64,000 nt of DNA from assembly GCA_000711775.1 (NCBI GenBank), contig ARYC01018339.1:17070-81069 (forward strand), in the 5' to 3' direction. Position numbers and translations under genes: made by a program. The notes beneath the pieces are model-generated. The model worked only from the letters and a program-made list of their open reading frames with translations. It was not told the origin of the DNA and ran no database searches. Source of the stretch: Oxytricha trifallax. Lineage: Eukaryota > Ciliophora > Spirotrichea > Sporadotrichida > Oxytrichidae. Shown piece by piece: positions 32,801 to 40,613 of this stretch. The stretch's first letter is position 1. Every line of letters starts with the position of its first letter.

Positions 32801-33400
32801 TGCTTGCTTGCTTGTATATGTGTCTTCTCTATACTGACATTTAATCATAATATGTTTAATTTTATTCATATATTTGATAGAAGTTTAAAATATAGAAAAA
32901 CTAGTTACTGAAGTATTTTGTTTCACATATTATGATATATTATTATATATATGATTGTTCCTGATATAGATACCCAAATAAAGCTTGGTTGGACATTTTG
33001 CGCCATCATATTTTTCAATAATTAATTTTTTATTTGTTAACCTTACAACCAATCTAAGCGTAATACTGTACATAGTATAATAATAATATTATATAATACA
33101 TATAACAATTTGTTTTTTTATAACCAGCTCCTTTGTCACCAGACTTAAATACAAATGCAACAAGAATGAATCACTACACTTTTCTATTTGTATTTAATTT
33201 ATTAAAGAAGTTGAGTTAAAATAAAACAGTGTGCATAATGACTGAATAAAACTTGAAGACTAGGGCTCAAAGTTTCAACGATTCAGAATAATGTAGTATT
33301 CCAACAATTAAACAAGGTCAATTTGACAATCATATCAGAGCTACCTCTTAATTAAGCTTGGAAGATTTCCAGACAAGATCGATCAAAATAATAATTATAA
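17886..33400 (+). CDS. Copy B: complete large surface protein gene, with C-terminal membrane region, in about 30 MDS blocks
   Basis: Paralogue of copy A; the two ATGs are 13,940 bp apart. Start ATG 17886 (MKSIYIVISAIACTMTVLLL, signal peptide). Blocks (approximate): 17886-17945, 18530-18635, 18655-18720, 18780-18985, 19065-19215, 19235-19400, 19735-19865, 19928-20000, 20555-20670, 21820-21900, 22098-22250, 22315-22405, 22430-22485, 22618-22760, 22868-22965, 23085-23190, 23215-23460, 23605-23850, 27941-29335, 30178-30620, 30650-30745, 30780-30870, 30945-31200, 31609-31915, 32735-32850, 32940-33030, 33239-33400. Order: signal peptide, all-beta extracellular region, mucin-like linker, cadherin-like domain, then several hydrophobic segments and a polar tail. 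Likely a glycosylated cell-surface protein; no partner or pathway can be inferred. In-frame TGA at 18869-18871. A TBE transposon lies in one spacer. Confidence 0.75.
18530..20000 (+). CDS. Copy B blocks 2-8: N-terminal extracellular region
   Basis: Blocks parallel copy A 4130-6905. Block 4 reads FVAYYDSESLMQWSFFYSN and KAVALA, then TGA at 18869-18871 where copy A has a sense codon, then EKAVIALQNQVTYKTMFLF. The join between blocks 4 and 5 uses TAAA (18973-18976 region and the repeat near 19070) to give SIINKDLDNTFGVDSFIDG. Later blocks contain STGLVFGSSSYYIYALTNY and GSRVQSFSFGIGTDLS. Confidence 0.72.
20001..21819. other. AT-rich spacers of copy B with small coding blocks
   Basis: Mostly AT-rich IES. 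Short coding blocks at about 20555-20605 (SQIGDAHVLHIAG) and 20630-20670 match copy A 7972-8080. A moderately GC-richer patch at 21480-21610 includes GTGACACACCGGCTC; I could not assign it. Confidence 0.5.
21820..23850 (+). CDS. Copy B blocks 10-18: middle extracellular region
   Basis: Aligned with copy A 8700-11502. Landmarks: FYDGYENEFNLYTFNDVS (21822), DAMFLQQREDFVFVGDSLL (22130), PYRRALISTSLTDWLN (22197), ACPTRMFTGSVTYSG (22622), NCMEGQKRRYEVSDQPEYIN (22875; TAG/TAA read as Gln), IPSINYYQVNCRFIDGQ (23086), NYVPVHINCDDFDMTW (23295), YTNPLNSSNIYDQSFLVNIA (23640) and NNCGYEYYINY (23807). The coding signal stops about 70-100 bp before TBE 1. Conserved Cys positions support a disulphide-bonded extracellular region. 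Confidence 0.75.
24066..25335 (-). CDS. TBE 1 zinc-finger/kinase-like protein ('57-kDa' ORF), with frameshifts
   Basis: Start at 25335 (MANKCVGDREEE). Two C2H2 fingers follow: CELCERDFAHKSSWYRHKKE-H and CFECHEQYSHTRYLKKHLLK-AH. The kinase-like part has HRDLQPENIMI (usual HRDLKPEN, Lys to Gln) and DFN in place of DFG, then DVWALAAIIIECDM. The reading frame changes near 24680 (between QAKFKS and KLDAVLLADHVAF) and near 24385 (between KAWNCYLN and TQGYYSEIEDW). The usual C-terminal LPHD is present, but no clean TGA follows as it does in TBE 2 and 3, so the end is approximate. Known family architecture; biochemical role not established. Frameshifts suggest decay or assembly indels. Confidence 0.82.
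25640..25800. promoter_or_regulatory. Repeated motif in the TBE 1 divergent intergenic region
   Basis: Three copies of G(G/C)TGCTCCTAATTAAGTAC (25670, 25732, 25764), two followed by GTAC. Complementary TTTAGGAG units interleave and make short palindromes. The region lies between the start of the minus-strand zinc-finger gene (25335) and the plus-strand 22-kDa gene (25995), so a shared promoter or operator-like role is plausible. A related but diverged set is in TBE 2. Confidence 0.55.
25995..26781 (+). CDS. TBE 1 '22-kDa' protein, two introns, frameshift in exon 3
   Basis: ATG 25995 (MESMNDAMKRVQAQELIQRF). Intron 1 at 26095-26130 (GTAATT...TTTAG, phase 1) restores the frame to VGLFLPTMEGTKISFLRAIL. 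Intron 2 at 26524-26549 (GTAAG...TTTAG, phase 1). Exon 2 contains DDAMNDPEVSQYLP and PERNYFFGILATIKGDYLKE. Exon 3 needs a +1 shift compared with TBE 2 to reach the conserved C-terminus (SMNIDAGAGSKRRN); stop TGA 26779-26781. The intron calls are supported because the 34-kb element has introns at the same two positions. Function unknown. Confidence 0.8.
26791..27856 (-). CDS. TBE 1 transposase (DDE, '42-kDa' ORF), one frameshift
   Basis: Start 27856 (MRDQNNKLLGSIYDEE), stop TGA at 26791-26793. DDE residues: IHADEAVF (first Asp), LFVDNLSVHKT (second Asp) and PYSPQFNGIEFYWG (Glu), the IS630/Tc1/mariner arrangement. An N-terminal helix-turn-helix-like region precedes MFHRQFPELKISA. A single frame change near 27715 (around MPLKA / RSPSTVRSHC) interrupts the ORF. 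It cuts and joins transposon ends; host-level roles in IES removal are known for this family in Oxytricha. Confidence 0.9.
27941..29335 (+). CDS. Copy B block 19: mucin-like linker and cadherin-like domain
   Basis: Begins immediately after the TBE target duplication: DGMPLPSIIEFSSLYIFELN, then ICQISPCACSAG, then a Thr/Ser/Pro array longer than that of copy A (extra units at 28160-28330). The cadherin-like part is almost identical to copy A (AIDDDGDTIQVQVNYGTLQS, FKDLGSYIVEITLKDSGTPQ). It ends near LLKEFLQNSTQDSLVEQF-type sequence at 29330, after which the DNA turns AT-rich. The 3' half of this block is among the best conserved DNA between A and B, suggesting recent duplication or gene conversion. 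Confidence 0.85.
29340..30175. other. AT-rich IES of copy B
   Basis: About 830 bp between the cadherin-like block and the next coding block. No coding signal and no obvious inverted repeat. Confidence 0.65.
30178..30745 (+). CDS. Copy B blocks 20-21: juxtamembrane region
   Basis: Reads continuously with TAA/TAG as Gln: FKAQVTKVTMNGQLYLKFNQ, FLGLDLKADLISIIKQYCVF, SYLKSYYILSYQNKVAILQM, VEDYDQIRVNLTLYDVKPVA, then a basic stretch KKQKRDLASKSADKVRN. A spacer of about 30-40 bp (GTAAGAATATT...) may be a small IES or intron before AEAAAIESMATPMKTTLQVA. There is no copy A equivalent in its expected position. Confidence 0.78.
30780..33400 (+). CDS. Copy B blocks 22-27: C-terminal membrane region and tail
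   Basis: Blocks: 30780-30870 (VLSLIWGAVNNLQMITHLPL), 30945-31200 (ANYFLTFLIELANMDILPNF, acidic EDTDNEEES, LLGYENIFLLIQQ), 31609-31915 (YYIYIIGVIFDKILNKAA, KLYYSFFFRITIENYFTAS), 32735-32850 (ETSLLACLYMCLLYTDI), 32940-33030 (IKLGWTFCAIIFFNN) and 33239-33400 (MTEQNLKTRAQSFNDSEQ, polar, likely cytoplasmic). Several hydrophobic segments predict a polytopic C-terminus. The first five blocks have matches in copy 0. The exact stop is uncertain. Confidence 0.72.
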
Positions 33401-34252
33401 ACATTCTTTTATTTGCTCATTTATACTTATTATCGATGTTCTTAGATGAAAGTAAATTGGGTGATATTAATATAAATAAATATAATGCTATAATATTTTA
33501 TATTAAATTTAACACTTTTATTTAAATATATTAATCAATCCCAAAAAGTTAATCAAATATTTTCTCTCAATCACCTGAATATTAAACTTACTAATATACA
33601 CTAAAATTTAAACCAAAATAAACAGTTGCAATGAGAGTAGCTTTTGAAAATTACTTGCCTCAATATTAAAAAAACACTAATTAATAAGATGTCTAAAGTT
33701 TAAACCAAAGTTAATTATCACAATCGGATATGTTTTAATTTACTTAAACATAGTAGAAAACTTTGGAATAGAAAGAACAAAAACCCTAAATTTAATAAAT
33801 TACAAATGAAAATTTGTCATAAAATCAAAATAAGTGCATTATATTTAATAGTAAATTTAGTAAAGAAAATCATAAAAATCGTAATAAGATAAATAACTAA
33901 ATCAAATAGAAGAATTTAGAAATGTTAACTAAAAATAGAATGACTTATAAACTTAGGAAAATGCTAAAGATGATGAAATTAATATAAATAAATACAATAC
34001 AATATTCTATTATCAATTATTATTGTTTAAATTGAAGTCCAAAATCTTTAGTATATATTTGCAACTATTATTTATTAATATATATTTTATTTTAACTAGT
34101 CTATCGAATATTAATTATTGATGAAATTCGTAAACTATAAACACACAATCATCCAATAGTATATTTAATTATTTGATTCATATCAATAAAATACAACACT
34201 TAATTTCAATTCAATTCTTGTATGTTAATCTCATTAAAAAAATTATGATATA
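33401..34252. other. AT-rich region downstream of copy B
   Basis: AT-rich, no coding block or inverted repeat recognised. It ends at the 8-bp target duplication of the TBE-like transposon. Confidence 0.6.
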
Positions 34253-34466
34253 GAATATTTGGCTATGGGGTCAAACACATCCCCCCCTAATGTATACTTT
34301 TCCTTTTGTAGTCTGATAGAGTTTTTGACGCTGAGTAATAGTAACTAATGTCTACTATGTGTGCGATCAATAGTTTTCGATTTATGACTCGAAATAAGTT
34401 CACTTTTTATATATAAAATTATAAAAAAATTTCAATTTTTCATAAAATCAATTTTTATTTAAAAAT

Positions 34467-34667
34467 GTCAATTCTGCTACTTATATACGGATTTAATAAA
34501 AATTATTAAATTTATTTAGTTTATCAAGAAATATTATAATTAATTTATTTCACATTCTTCGAAAAAAAATAAATGTGAAATAAATTAATTATAATATTTC
34601 TTGAATAAACTAAATAAATTTAATAATTTTTATTAAATCCGTATATAAGTAGCAGAATTGACATTCA
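34467..34667. repeat. Hairpin insert just inside the left terminal repeat
   Basis: About 90-bp arms (34467-34553 and 34573-34667) are inverted copies around a short loop with TTCGAA. There is no equivalent at the right end of the transposon, so it is probably a later foldback insertion or an inversion duplication. Its right edge supplies the TGA that ends the kinase-like ORF. Confidence 0.8.
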
Positions 34668-36083
34668 GTAAAAATTGTAAACATAAAAGTATTTAATGTA
34701 ATACATAGATTCATGCTATCTTAAATAAATAAAAGCATAAATTATTATTTCAGCCATGTCAGGCACTTTTTTGAGTTATTCAGAAATGTTCAAAGCAATT
34801 GTTTTAACCTCATCTGAAGAGTTCTCATCGCAATGTAGTTGAACCGCAAAGACAGCTAGCGATACATGTTTCCTCACTTCTTCCTTAAAAGTCTTTCCGA
34901 AAAAGAAATGCAAGAGAATTGCGAGAAGAGAATAGTTATCTTATCTCAAATCGCCTAGACGAACAGCATCTGGGTCTCTAAGGCATAAATGGACGTCCAT
35001 GGGAATAAACTCATCTTGATTTATCTGGCCGATCATTGATGAGTATTTGAAATTACTAATGAATATTTAAGGTTCCGGGTTGCCTCGGACTTTTACATTG
35101 CATGGCTTAAGGTAGCGATGGACTATACCATGCGAATGAAGATTGCTTATGCCATCCAGTAGCTGCAGAGCGCATTTTTGAAAATATAAGTGCTCAACTT
35201 GACTCCCCAAAATATGAGTAAGATTGCAGTCATAGTCCTCTAGGGACAGAGTCATTATGCGAGCTTGGTAGCAAAAGCCCTTTAACTAATCAACGCCAGG
35301 CATTCGTAATTTGTTATTCAGCAACATAAATTTAAAGTCTTACCAGACCCCAAGGCCGGTCTCAAAATTTTTTATAAAATCTTCAGCCTTGTATTGAACT
35401 AATACTGAGTGCGGTCTTAAGAGTTCAGCGGGCGCATGATGCAACAGTCTAAGCTCATAACATTCTCTGATAATAGCCTTAGCCTCAAATACTACAGTTA
35501 TCGGAAGCTCATTTTCAATCAGCAAAATGAGACCGGCTAAGAACCGCTCTCCAACTGAAAAGTTTATGTTATCCTTTGTAAAAGTTTATGTCACTGTATC
35601 ATTTAGTCTGTGTTTCGGAGTACATTCAGTTGAATGAGGCTTGGGCTAGTCAATGGCTGAAGAAACTATGTTTTGCTCCGATTCGTCCGAGAACTCTATT
35701 GCATCATGTATGGCATCGAGTTATTTCAGCTCCCGTATAACCTAATAATTGAAATTATTGAATTTTAATAGGCTTACTATGGCAGAATAGCTGGCCTCTT
35801 GCAAGTCTCTTATCTTATGAGTACTTAAATGTGCGCTTAGCTACTTTTTTCTTTTAAAGTTTTCGTTATCAGCTTTGCAGATTTTACACCGATACTAACC
35901 ATTTATTTTCAAATGGTTGAACTTGCCCTTCTCCCTTAGATGGACCTGAGAGTGCCTTTTAAGTTGAGGCAAAGTATATGCTTAATCACAGAGGCTGCAT
36001 GTTACGATTATTCTTGGTTTCTTTTGAGATATTTTGGCTTTTCCCTATTTTCACTTCCCCAGTTATTACATGAGAGAATCATA
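34665..36083 (-). CDS. Zinc-finger/pseudokinase-like protein of the TBE-like element
   Basis: One frame is open from about 36045 to TGA 34665-34667. Two C2H2 fingers: CSLCDQAYTLPQLKRHSQVH and CKICKADNENFKRKKQLSAH-LSTH. A kinase-like region follows: HSHGIVHRYLKPCNVKV, where the catalytic Asp of HRDLKPxN is Tyr, and SNFKYSS where DFG would be. It is therefore predicted to be catalytically dead. No ATG lies early in this frame; an ATG at 36083 in another frame (MILSCNNWGSENREKPK) may be the true start, reached by a one-base frameshift or an unrecognised intron. Homologous in layout to the TBE 57-kDa protein. Confidence 0.8.
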
Positions 36084-36457
36084 AAGCTATGAGTTTTTGG
36101 TTTTAGAAACAACCTTCCCAATAAATTTGTGATACTAAGCATCAATGTTAATTTAGCTCAAAGAATTTTATTATTTGAGGGGTTTTGGGTTTTGGAGTAT
36201 CCACAACTCGAGAGGACCCGTCCATATTTAGTTTATGTTGCACAAATTAATTATATATTAAATTTATATATTACTAATGTTGCTATTTATGTTTACTATT
36301 TATTGTTATTAATTCTTAAATTAATACATTTAATAAAATTACTAATATATGCGCTTAATAAATAAATTCAAATAAGCGCATAAGACATTTATTTGCAACA
36401 ATTATAAAATAAAAAACTCACTCCTCAATATCAAATCCATAAATTAAAGAAGGGCAT

Positions 36458-36504
36458 GCGCGGATAATATCCGCGCTAAATATTTGCGCGGATATTATCC
36501 GCGC
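36458..36504. promoter_or_regulatory. Twin GC-rich palindromes in the divergent intergenic region
   Basis: Two 19-bp palindromes, GCGCGGATAATATCCGCGC (36458-36476) and GCGCGGATATTATCCGCGC (36486-36504), are separated by 9 bp and are inverted relative to each other. They lie between the start of the minus-strand kinase-like gene and the plus-strand 22-kDa gene at 36769, in otherwise AT-rich DNA. A protein-binding site (operator or transposase site) is the natural reading, unproven. Confidence 0.7.
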
Positions 36505-36768
36505 ACATAAAGAAAAAAAACTAAAACTATTTGAGCAATATGACTTTAAAGTGACATGAATTTATGTTACTTAAAAATAAACCCAAATATATTAAAACTA
36601 ATTTCTTGGAGAAATAAGAGCTTAAGCCAGAATAAACAATAATTCCCTGCAAATCAAAGTTGCTATTTAGTAATATTACCTTATATCGCTTCTGCTATTT
36701 AGTAGGGGTAAGATAACAAAATTATTAATTAAAATTCATTTTAGGTTTCCCAAGAAATTTAAGGCTAA

Positions 36769-37569
36769 ATGCAGATAAATACACAAATGAGAGACGTAGG
36801 GCAACTCAACAATAACACGCTAGTGAACTCAAGGCAATTCGAGGGAAAATTTAATACGAAAAGTGACTGGTTCAACTACTTTAAATTTTCATGTAAAAAT
36901 ATTATTTATGTAAATACAAATAGTGGGATATCATTTGCCGACATTCAAGAAGACTAGTATGAGGTTTATCAAGGACGTTCTAAGTTCAAAGAAGGAACTT
37001 ATTAGGAGCGTCGATATAATATATGTCAACGTCCCCTGCTTCCCTGAGCTTTCTGTTTAAAATGTTTACCAAAAGCTCAAAGGAGACGAAGTCTTAGAGA
37101 AATACTTAAATACATACGAAGATTCTCAGGACTTACCTGACCGTGATTTTTTCTTTGGCATTTTAGGCACTCTCAGAAACGATTACCTAACTACCATCGT
37201 AAGACAGCAGCAAGAAGCTAGAATGCTGACCAAGGACGAGGAGACCAAACTTGAGAACATCGAGATCAATCAAGACTTGCTAAAAGACTTATCCTCTTTT
37301 CCTTACTACTCAAGTAAGTTTATGTCACTGAAATAAAAATTTATGTTGCTGTAATTAAAATTTATGTTGCAGAAAAGAAGGGAAGAGCACTGGCGTTATT
37401 GAAGCAGAGATCTCAAGGCAGAAAAAACACTCGAAAGAGGAAAAGATATGAGATATCATGCGAATATGAAGAATTCGTAGAGAGAGTCTTCCCCTACAAC
37501 GATGGCCATTCTCATAGATTCGGAAACAACATAATGAGGTCACCACCAGCCAAAAGATAAATTTAATGA
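36769..37569 (+). CDS. 22-kDa homologue of the TBE-like element, intact, three exons
   Basis: Exons 36769-36892, 36924-37313, 37373-37569 give 236 codons and end at TGA with no internal stop. Introns: 31 nt (GTAAAA...AATAG) and 59 nt (GTAAGT...TGCAG), both phase 1. N-terminus MQINTQMRDVGQLNNNT; exon 2 contains GYHLPTFKKTSMRFIKDVL and DRDFFFGILGTLRNDYLTT, matching FLPTMEGTKISFLRAIL and ERNYFFGILATIKGDYLKE in TBE 1; exon 3 is basic (GRKNTRKRKRYE) and ends MRSPPAKRQI. Intron positions coincide with those of TBE. Function unknown; basic C-terminus suggests DNA binding or nuclear location. Confidence 0.85.
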
Positions 37570-37624
37570 CTTTAAAAAATTTATGTTTACATAAGTTAAA
37601 AATTAATTAATTTGTGTTTATATA

Positions 37625-38669
37625 TCATAAGTCATTAAGTCGCTGTTTCATCTTCCAAATATGTGACACCTCAACTTTTTCACATTGCTTCACAGTAATC
37701 TCACGAATTGAATTTTCTATTAGAGCAATGTGCTTTTTGTCGCTTAAGTTAAAATCAATCTTCGCCAACCCTGTTCTGCACCTCTATTTAACTCCAGCGA
37801 AAATTTGCTCTATGCAGTTATATGTAGAGCTATAGGGTGAGTTGAAGATCATTGTCCATTTGTTCTTTTCGATAAACTCCTTAACCTTTCTTGAGTGATG
37901 CGCTCTAAGATTGTCAAGGAATATGACAATACTCTAATCCTTAACGACTGCCTAAAGTCCTTCGAGGGCCTCAATTATATCATCCGTTTTTATTGAGCCC
38001 TCCCGAATTTGGAAAGTTTCGAGGCCATACTACCCGCTGATCATCACTATTGCAGCTTATGTTTTTAGCTTAGTGCCTTCTTTCGAAAGCGTCTAATTGT
38101 CATACTTGCAAGCCCAGGTACGCATTTAAATGGAGTATGGCTTGAATATGGTTTCGTCAATATACACTATCCTAATACCCGACTCGTAAGCTGAAATAAC
38201 TTGTGCGTAATTTTGCAGCTGAACTTGGTCAATTTTTCTCAAGGTCCATTCTGGTATGCGATATCGTGATGTTGCAACCTTGAACTTGATACCATGGGAG
38301 ATGAATAATCGACGAAGTTGTGAAATAGAAATTTTTGTTTCAGGAAATTTTCTATGAAACAATATTGTTCACATCCTCAGGCTCTCGAATGCCTGAGCCT
38401 CAAAGTGTGTCTGGATGAGTTAAGTACTATACATGATGAAGTTGCAAGTTTTTCCATTTTCTATTCGTTCTTGTGCCATATCAGCTGCCCTTAATTGCCT
38501 AAAGACAAAAACTTTGCACTTGACTAACCGGAACCCTCAATGCCTTACTGATTTGTTTGTAGGAGTAGAATACTTTTGACCCTTCATCTGGATTGGCAGT
38601 ATTAAACCTCAGCAAATTAATGGCATCTCTCAAGAATTCTAAGTGTATTTATTTATGTGCTGAATTCAT
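37625..38669 (-). CDS. DDE transposase of the TBE-like element, with interruption
   Basis: Start 38669 (MNSAHKQIHLEFLRDAINLL), stop TGA 37625-37627. DDE motif: IVYIDETIF, IVIFLDNLRAHHS, PYSSTYNCIEQIFAG. The central MFHRKFPETKISISQLRRLF matches the TBE MFHRQFPELKIS. A frameshift/TGA lies near 38370-38490 (around QLHHVQYLTHPDTL and ESLRM), so this copy is probably not active as it stands. Same superfamily as TBE (IS630/Tc1/mariner), yet the element shows 8-bp rather than 2-3-bp target duplications. Confidence 0.88.
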
Positions 38670-38941
38670 TTATTTATGTTTCAAATATTAATTATTTATG
38701 TATTCACGATTTTTTTGATTTTTATTCATTTTTAAATAAAAATTGATTTTATGAAAAATTGAAATTTTTTTATAATTTTATATATAAAAAGTGAACTTAT
38801 TTCGAGTCATAAATCGAAAACTATTGATCAGCACACATAGTACAATTAGTTACTATTACTCAGCGTCAAAAACTCTATCAGACTACAAAAGGAAAAGTAT
38901 ACATTAGGGGGGGATGTGTTTGACCCCATAGCCGAATATTT

Positions 38942-40341
38942 TACTATTTTTAAAATAATCTTAAAAGTCTTAACTCTTGCTTAAATCAGATATAAGTATG
39001 GATTTCTAAATCTTTTATAAATTTTATTTTTAAATAATTGAGAAGACGTTTGAAAGGCTTATCAAAATTAATACAGTATATTTAGGATGTCCCTTTTTTT
39101 ATATTAAAAACTCATTTTAATATTGTCAATAGTTAATATTACTTATTTGATAGTTTTATTTATATTCAGAATTTAAAAAAACACAATAGTATAAGACAAT
39201 TATAAACTTGGAGAGCTTTATATTTAAAATATTATAATTATAACAATAATTACAATTAAACTTATAATTTAAAGATGCAATAAGATTTACTGAATTTTTT
39301 TTACATAGAAATCATTTAAACCTTTTTTACTTTCATAAAAAAATAATAAAACGTGAACTATAACTGAATAATTTTAATAGAATTTAATTTATTAATGTGA
39401 AAAGTTAAAATATTAGAAATAATAGGCACATTTAACTATTAAACAGTATTATATTAAGCTACGAATCATTATATTATAATAATATTCTAATCCTTAATAT
39501 GTTAAGCAATGGTTGATTGAATTTTAATTAATATAGAGTTAAAATTTAATATTAATTTTAAATATTTACAAAAATAAATAAAAATGAAAGTAGAGAAGTT
39601 ATTTTAATATATAATTATTTATTTGAAATACTCATATTATATATATTAAAATTCTTAAATATCTAAGAGATTTATAATTTATAATAGGAAATAGATAAAT
39701 TTAAATAAAAAATCAATATATAAAAAAGTATAATTATCGATCAATCACAGGAGAAGGTATTGCACTCACATAAAATGTAAGTTACAAAAAGAATATCTTT
39801 AATTTTTATTTTTAGTGGTACTACCTGGTCTGACCATAGGTACAGCTGGACAGTTGCTTTGCAAGGCAACAGAGAGAGGGGACTTAGAAGAAAGACTTTA
39901 GAGATATTGATATGAAGAAGAAGATGATGACGAATAAGAAGAAAATTAAACTATTTAAGAGAGATTCAATATTTGATTAGTATAAAAAGTTTTAGTTTTA
40001 ACGTTAATACATTAATTATTAATTTACAGTTTTCATATTAAAAATAATAATTCTTTATGTTACAAAAATTTAATGAATTTCTATTTTAAAATTAGTTGTA
40101 AGGAAAATTTAATAGTATAGAAAAGCTTTTGTTTAGATAAGCAAACTCTCATATAAAACTAAAGGATAATTGATTTTTAATCATTTAAAATGTTAAAAAT
40201 TATTTTTGTTGAAAAATGCTATGAAAAATTAAAATATTAAAATGGCTCAGTAAATAAGAATATACAATATTTATATTAATTACCCTCGGTTTTCATTAAA
40301 AAATCTTATGAAGGCTTTATCATTGATCATAAAGAAATTTT
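38942..40341. other. AT-rich spacer with one orphan coding block
   Basis: AT-rich except for the coding-like block at 39833-39960. No other genes seen. Confidence 0.6.
39833..39960 (+). CDS. Orphan coding block (possible MDS)
   Basis: LPGLTIGTAGQLLCKATERG then DLEERLQRY, TGA, and an acidic stretch in the same frame (YEEEDDDEQEEN). Base composition stands out against the flanks. It may be the last MDS of an unidentified gene. No homology recognised. Confidence 0.4.
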
Positions 40342-40453
40342 GGGGGGCCATATTTAAACCAAAGATACATTTTTATAGAATAAATAAGTTGGCGTAACTG
40401 CTCCTGCTCCGGATAAAATAAGGGTCAGATAACACAAAAAACTATTTTTGATT
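40342..40453. mobile_element. Half of a G-tipped MITE, interrupted by TBE 2
   Basis: GGGGGGCCATATTTAAACCAAA here, then AAGTTGGCGTAACTGCTCC, matches the arm of the complete element at 50858-51496 (GGCCATATCTAAACCAAAG, AAGTTGGCGTACCTGCTCC). TBE 2 begins at 40454. The other half is not found beyond 44580, so the MITE was truncated. Confidence 0.82.
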
Positions 40454-40613
40454 CAAAACCCCAAAACCCCTTTCAGTAGTTTGATTGAGTTTTTTATTGA
40501 TAAAAGTAGACTATTAGTGCTTAATTTAATAGGGTTTTAATAGGGTTTAAGTGGGGGGTTTACTGTTTAAATATAAGTAATTTTAGTGATTATAACAAAC
40601 GATTTTTTAAAAT

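Larger units (their letters stand above)
34261..38933. mobile_element. 4.7-kb TBE-like DDE transposon with 206-bp inverted repeats and 8-bp target duplication
   Basis: Terminal inverted repeats 34261-34466 and about 38727-38933 start GGCTATGGGGTCAAACACAT, include a C-run and TAATGTATACTTTTCC. Exact 8-bp flanking duplication GAATATTT at 34253-34260 and 38934-38941. Gene content and layout equal TBE: zinc-finger/kinase-like (minus), 22-kDa homologue (plus, two introns), DDE transposase (minus). It differs from TBE in having no C4A4 ends, longer terminal repeats and a different target duplication. The MITE at 11511-12038 shares its tips. Confidence 0.93.

Noticed and set aside
36129-36365. Plus-strand 78-codon ORF upstream of the 22-kDa gene
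   Set aside because: AT-rich, Ile/Leu/Tyr-rich, no family match, and not conserved in TBEs; probably chance.
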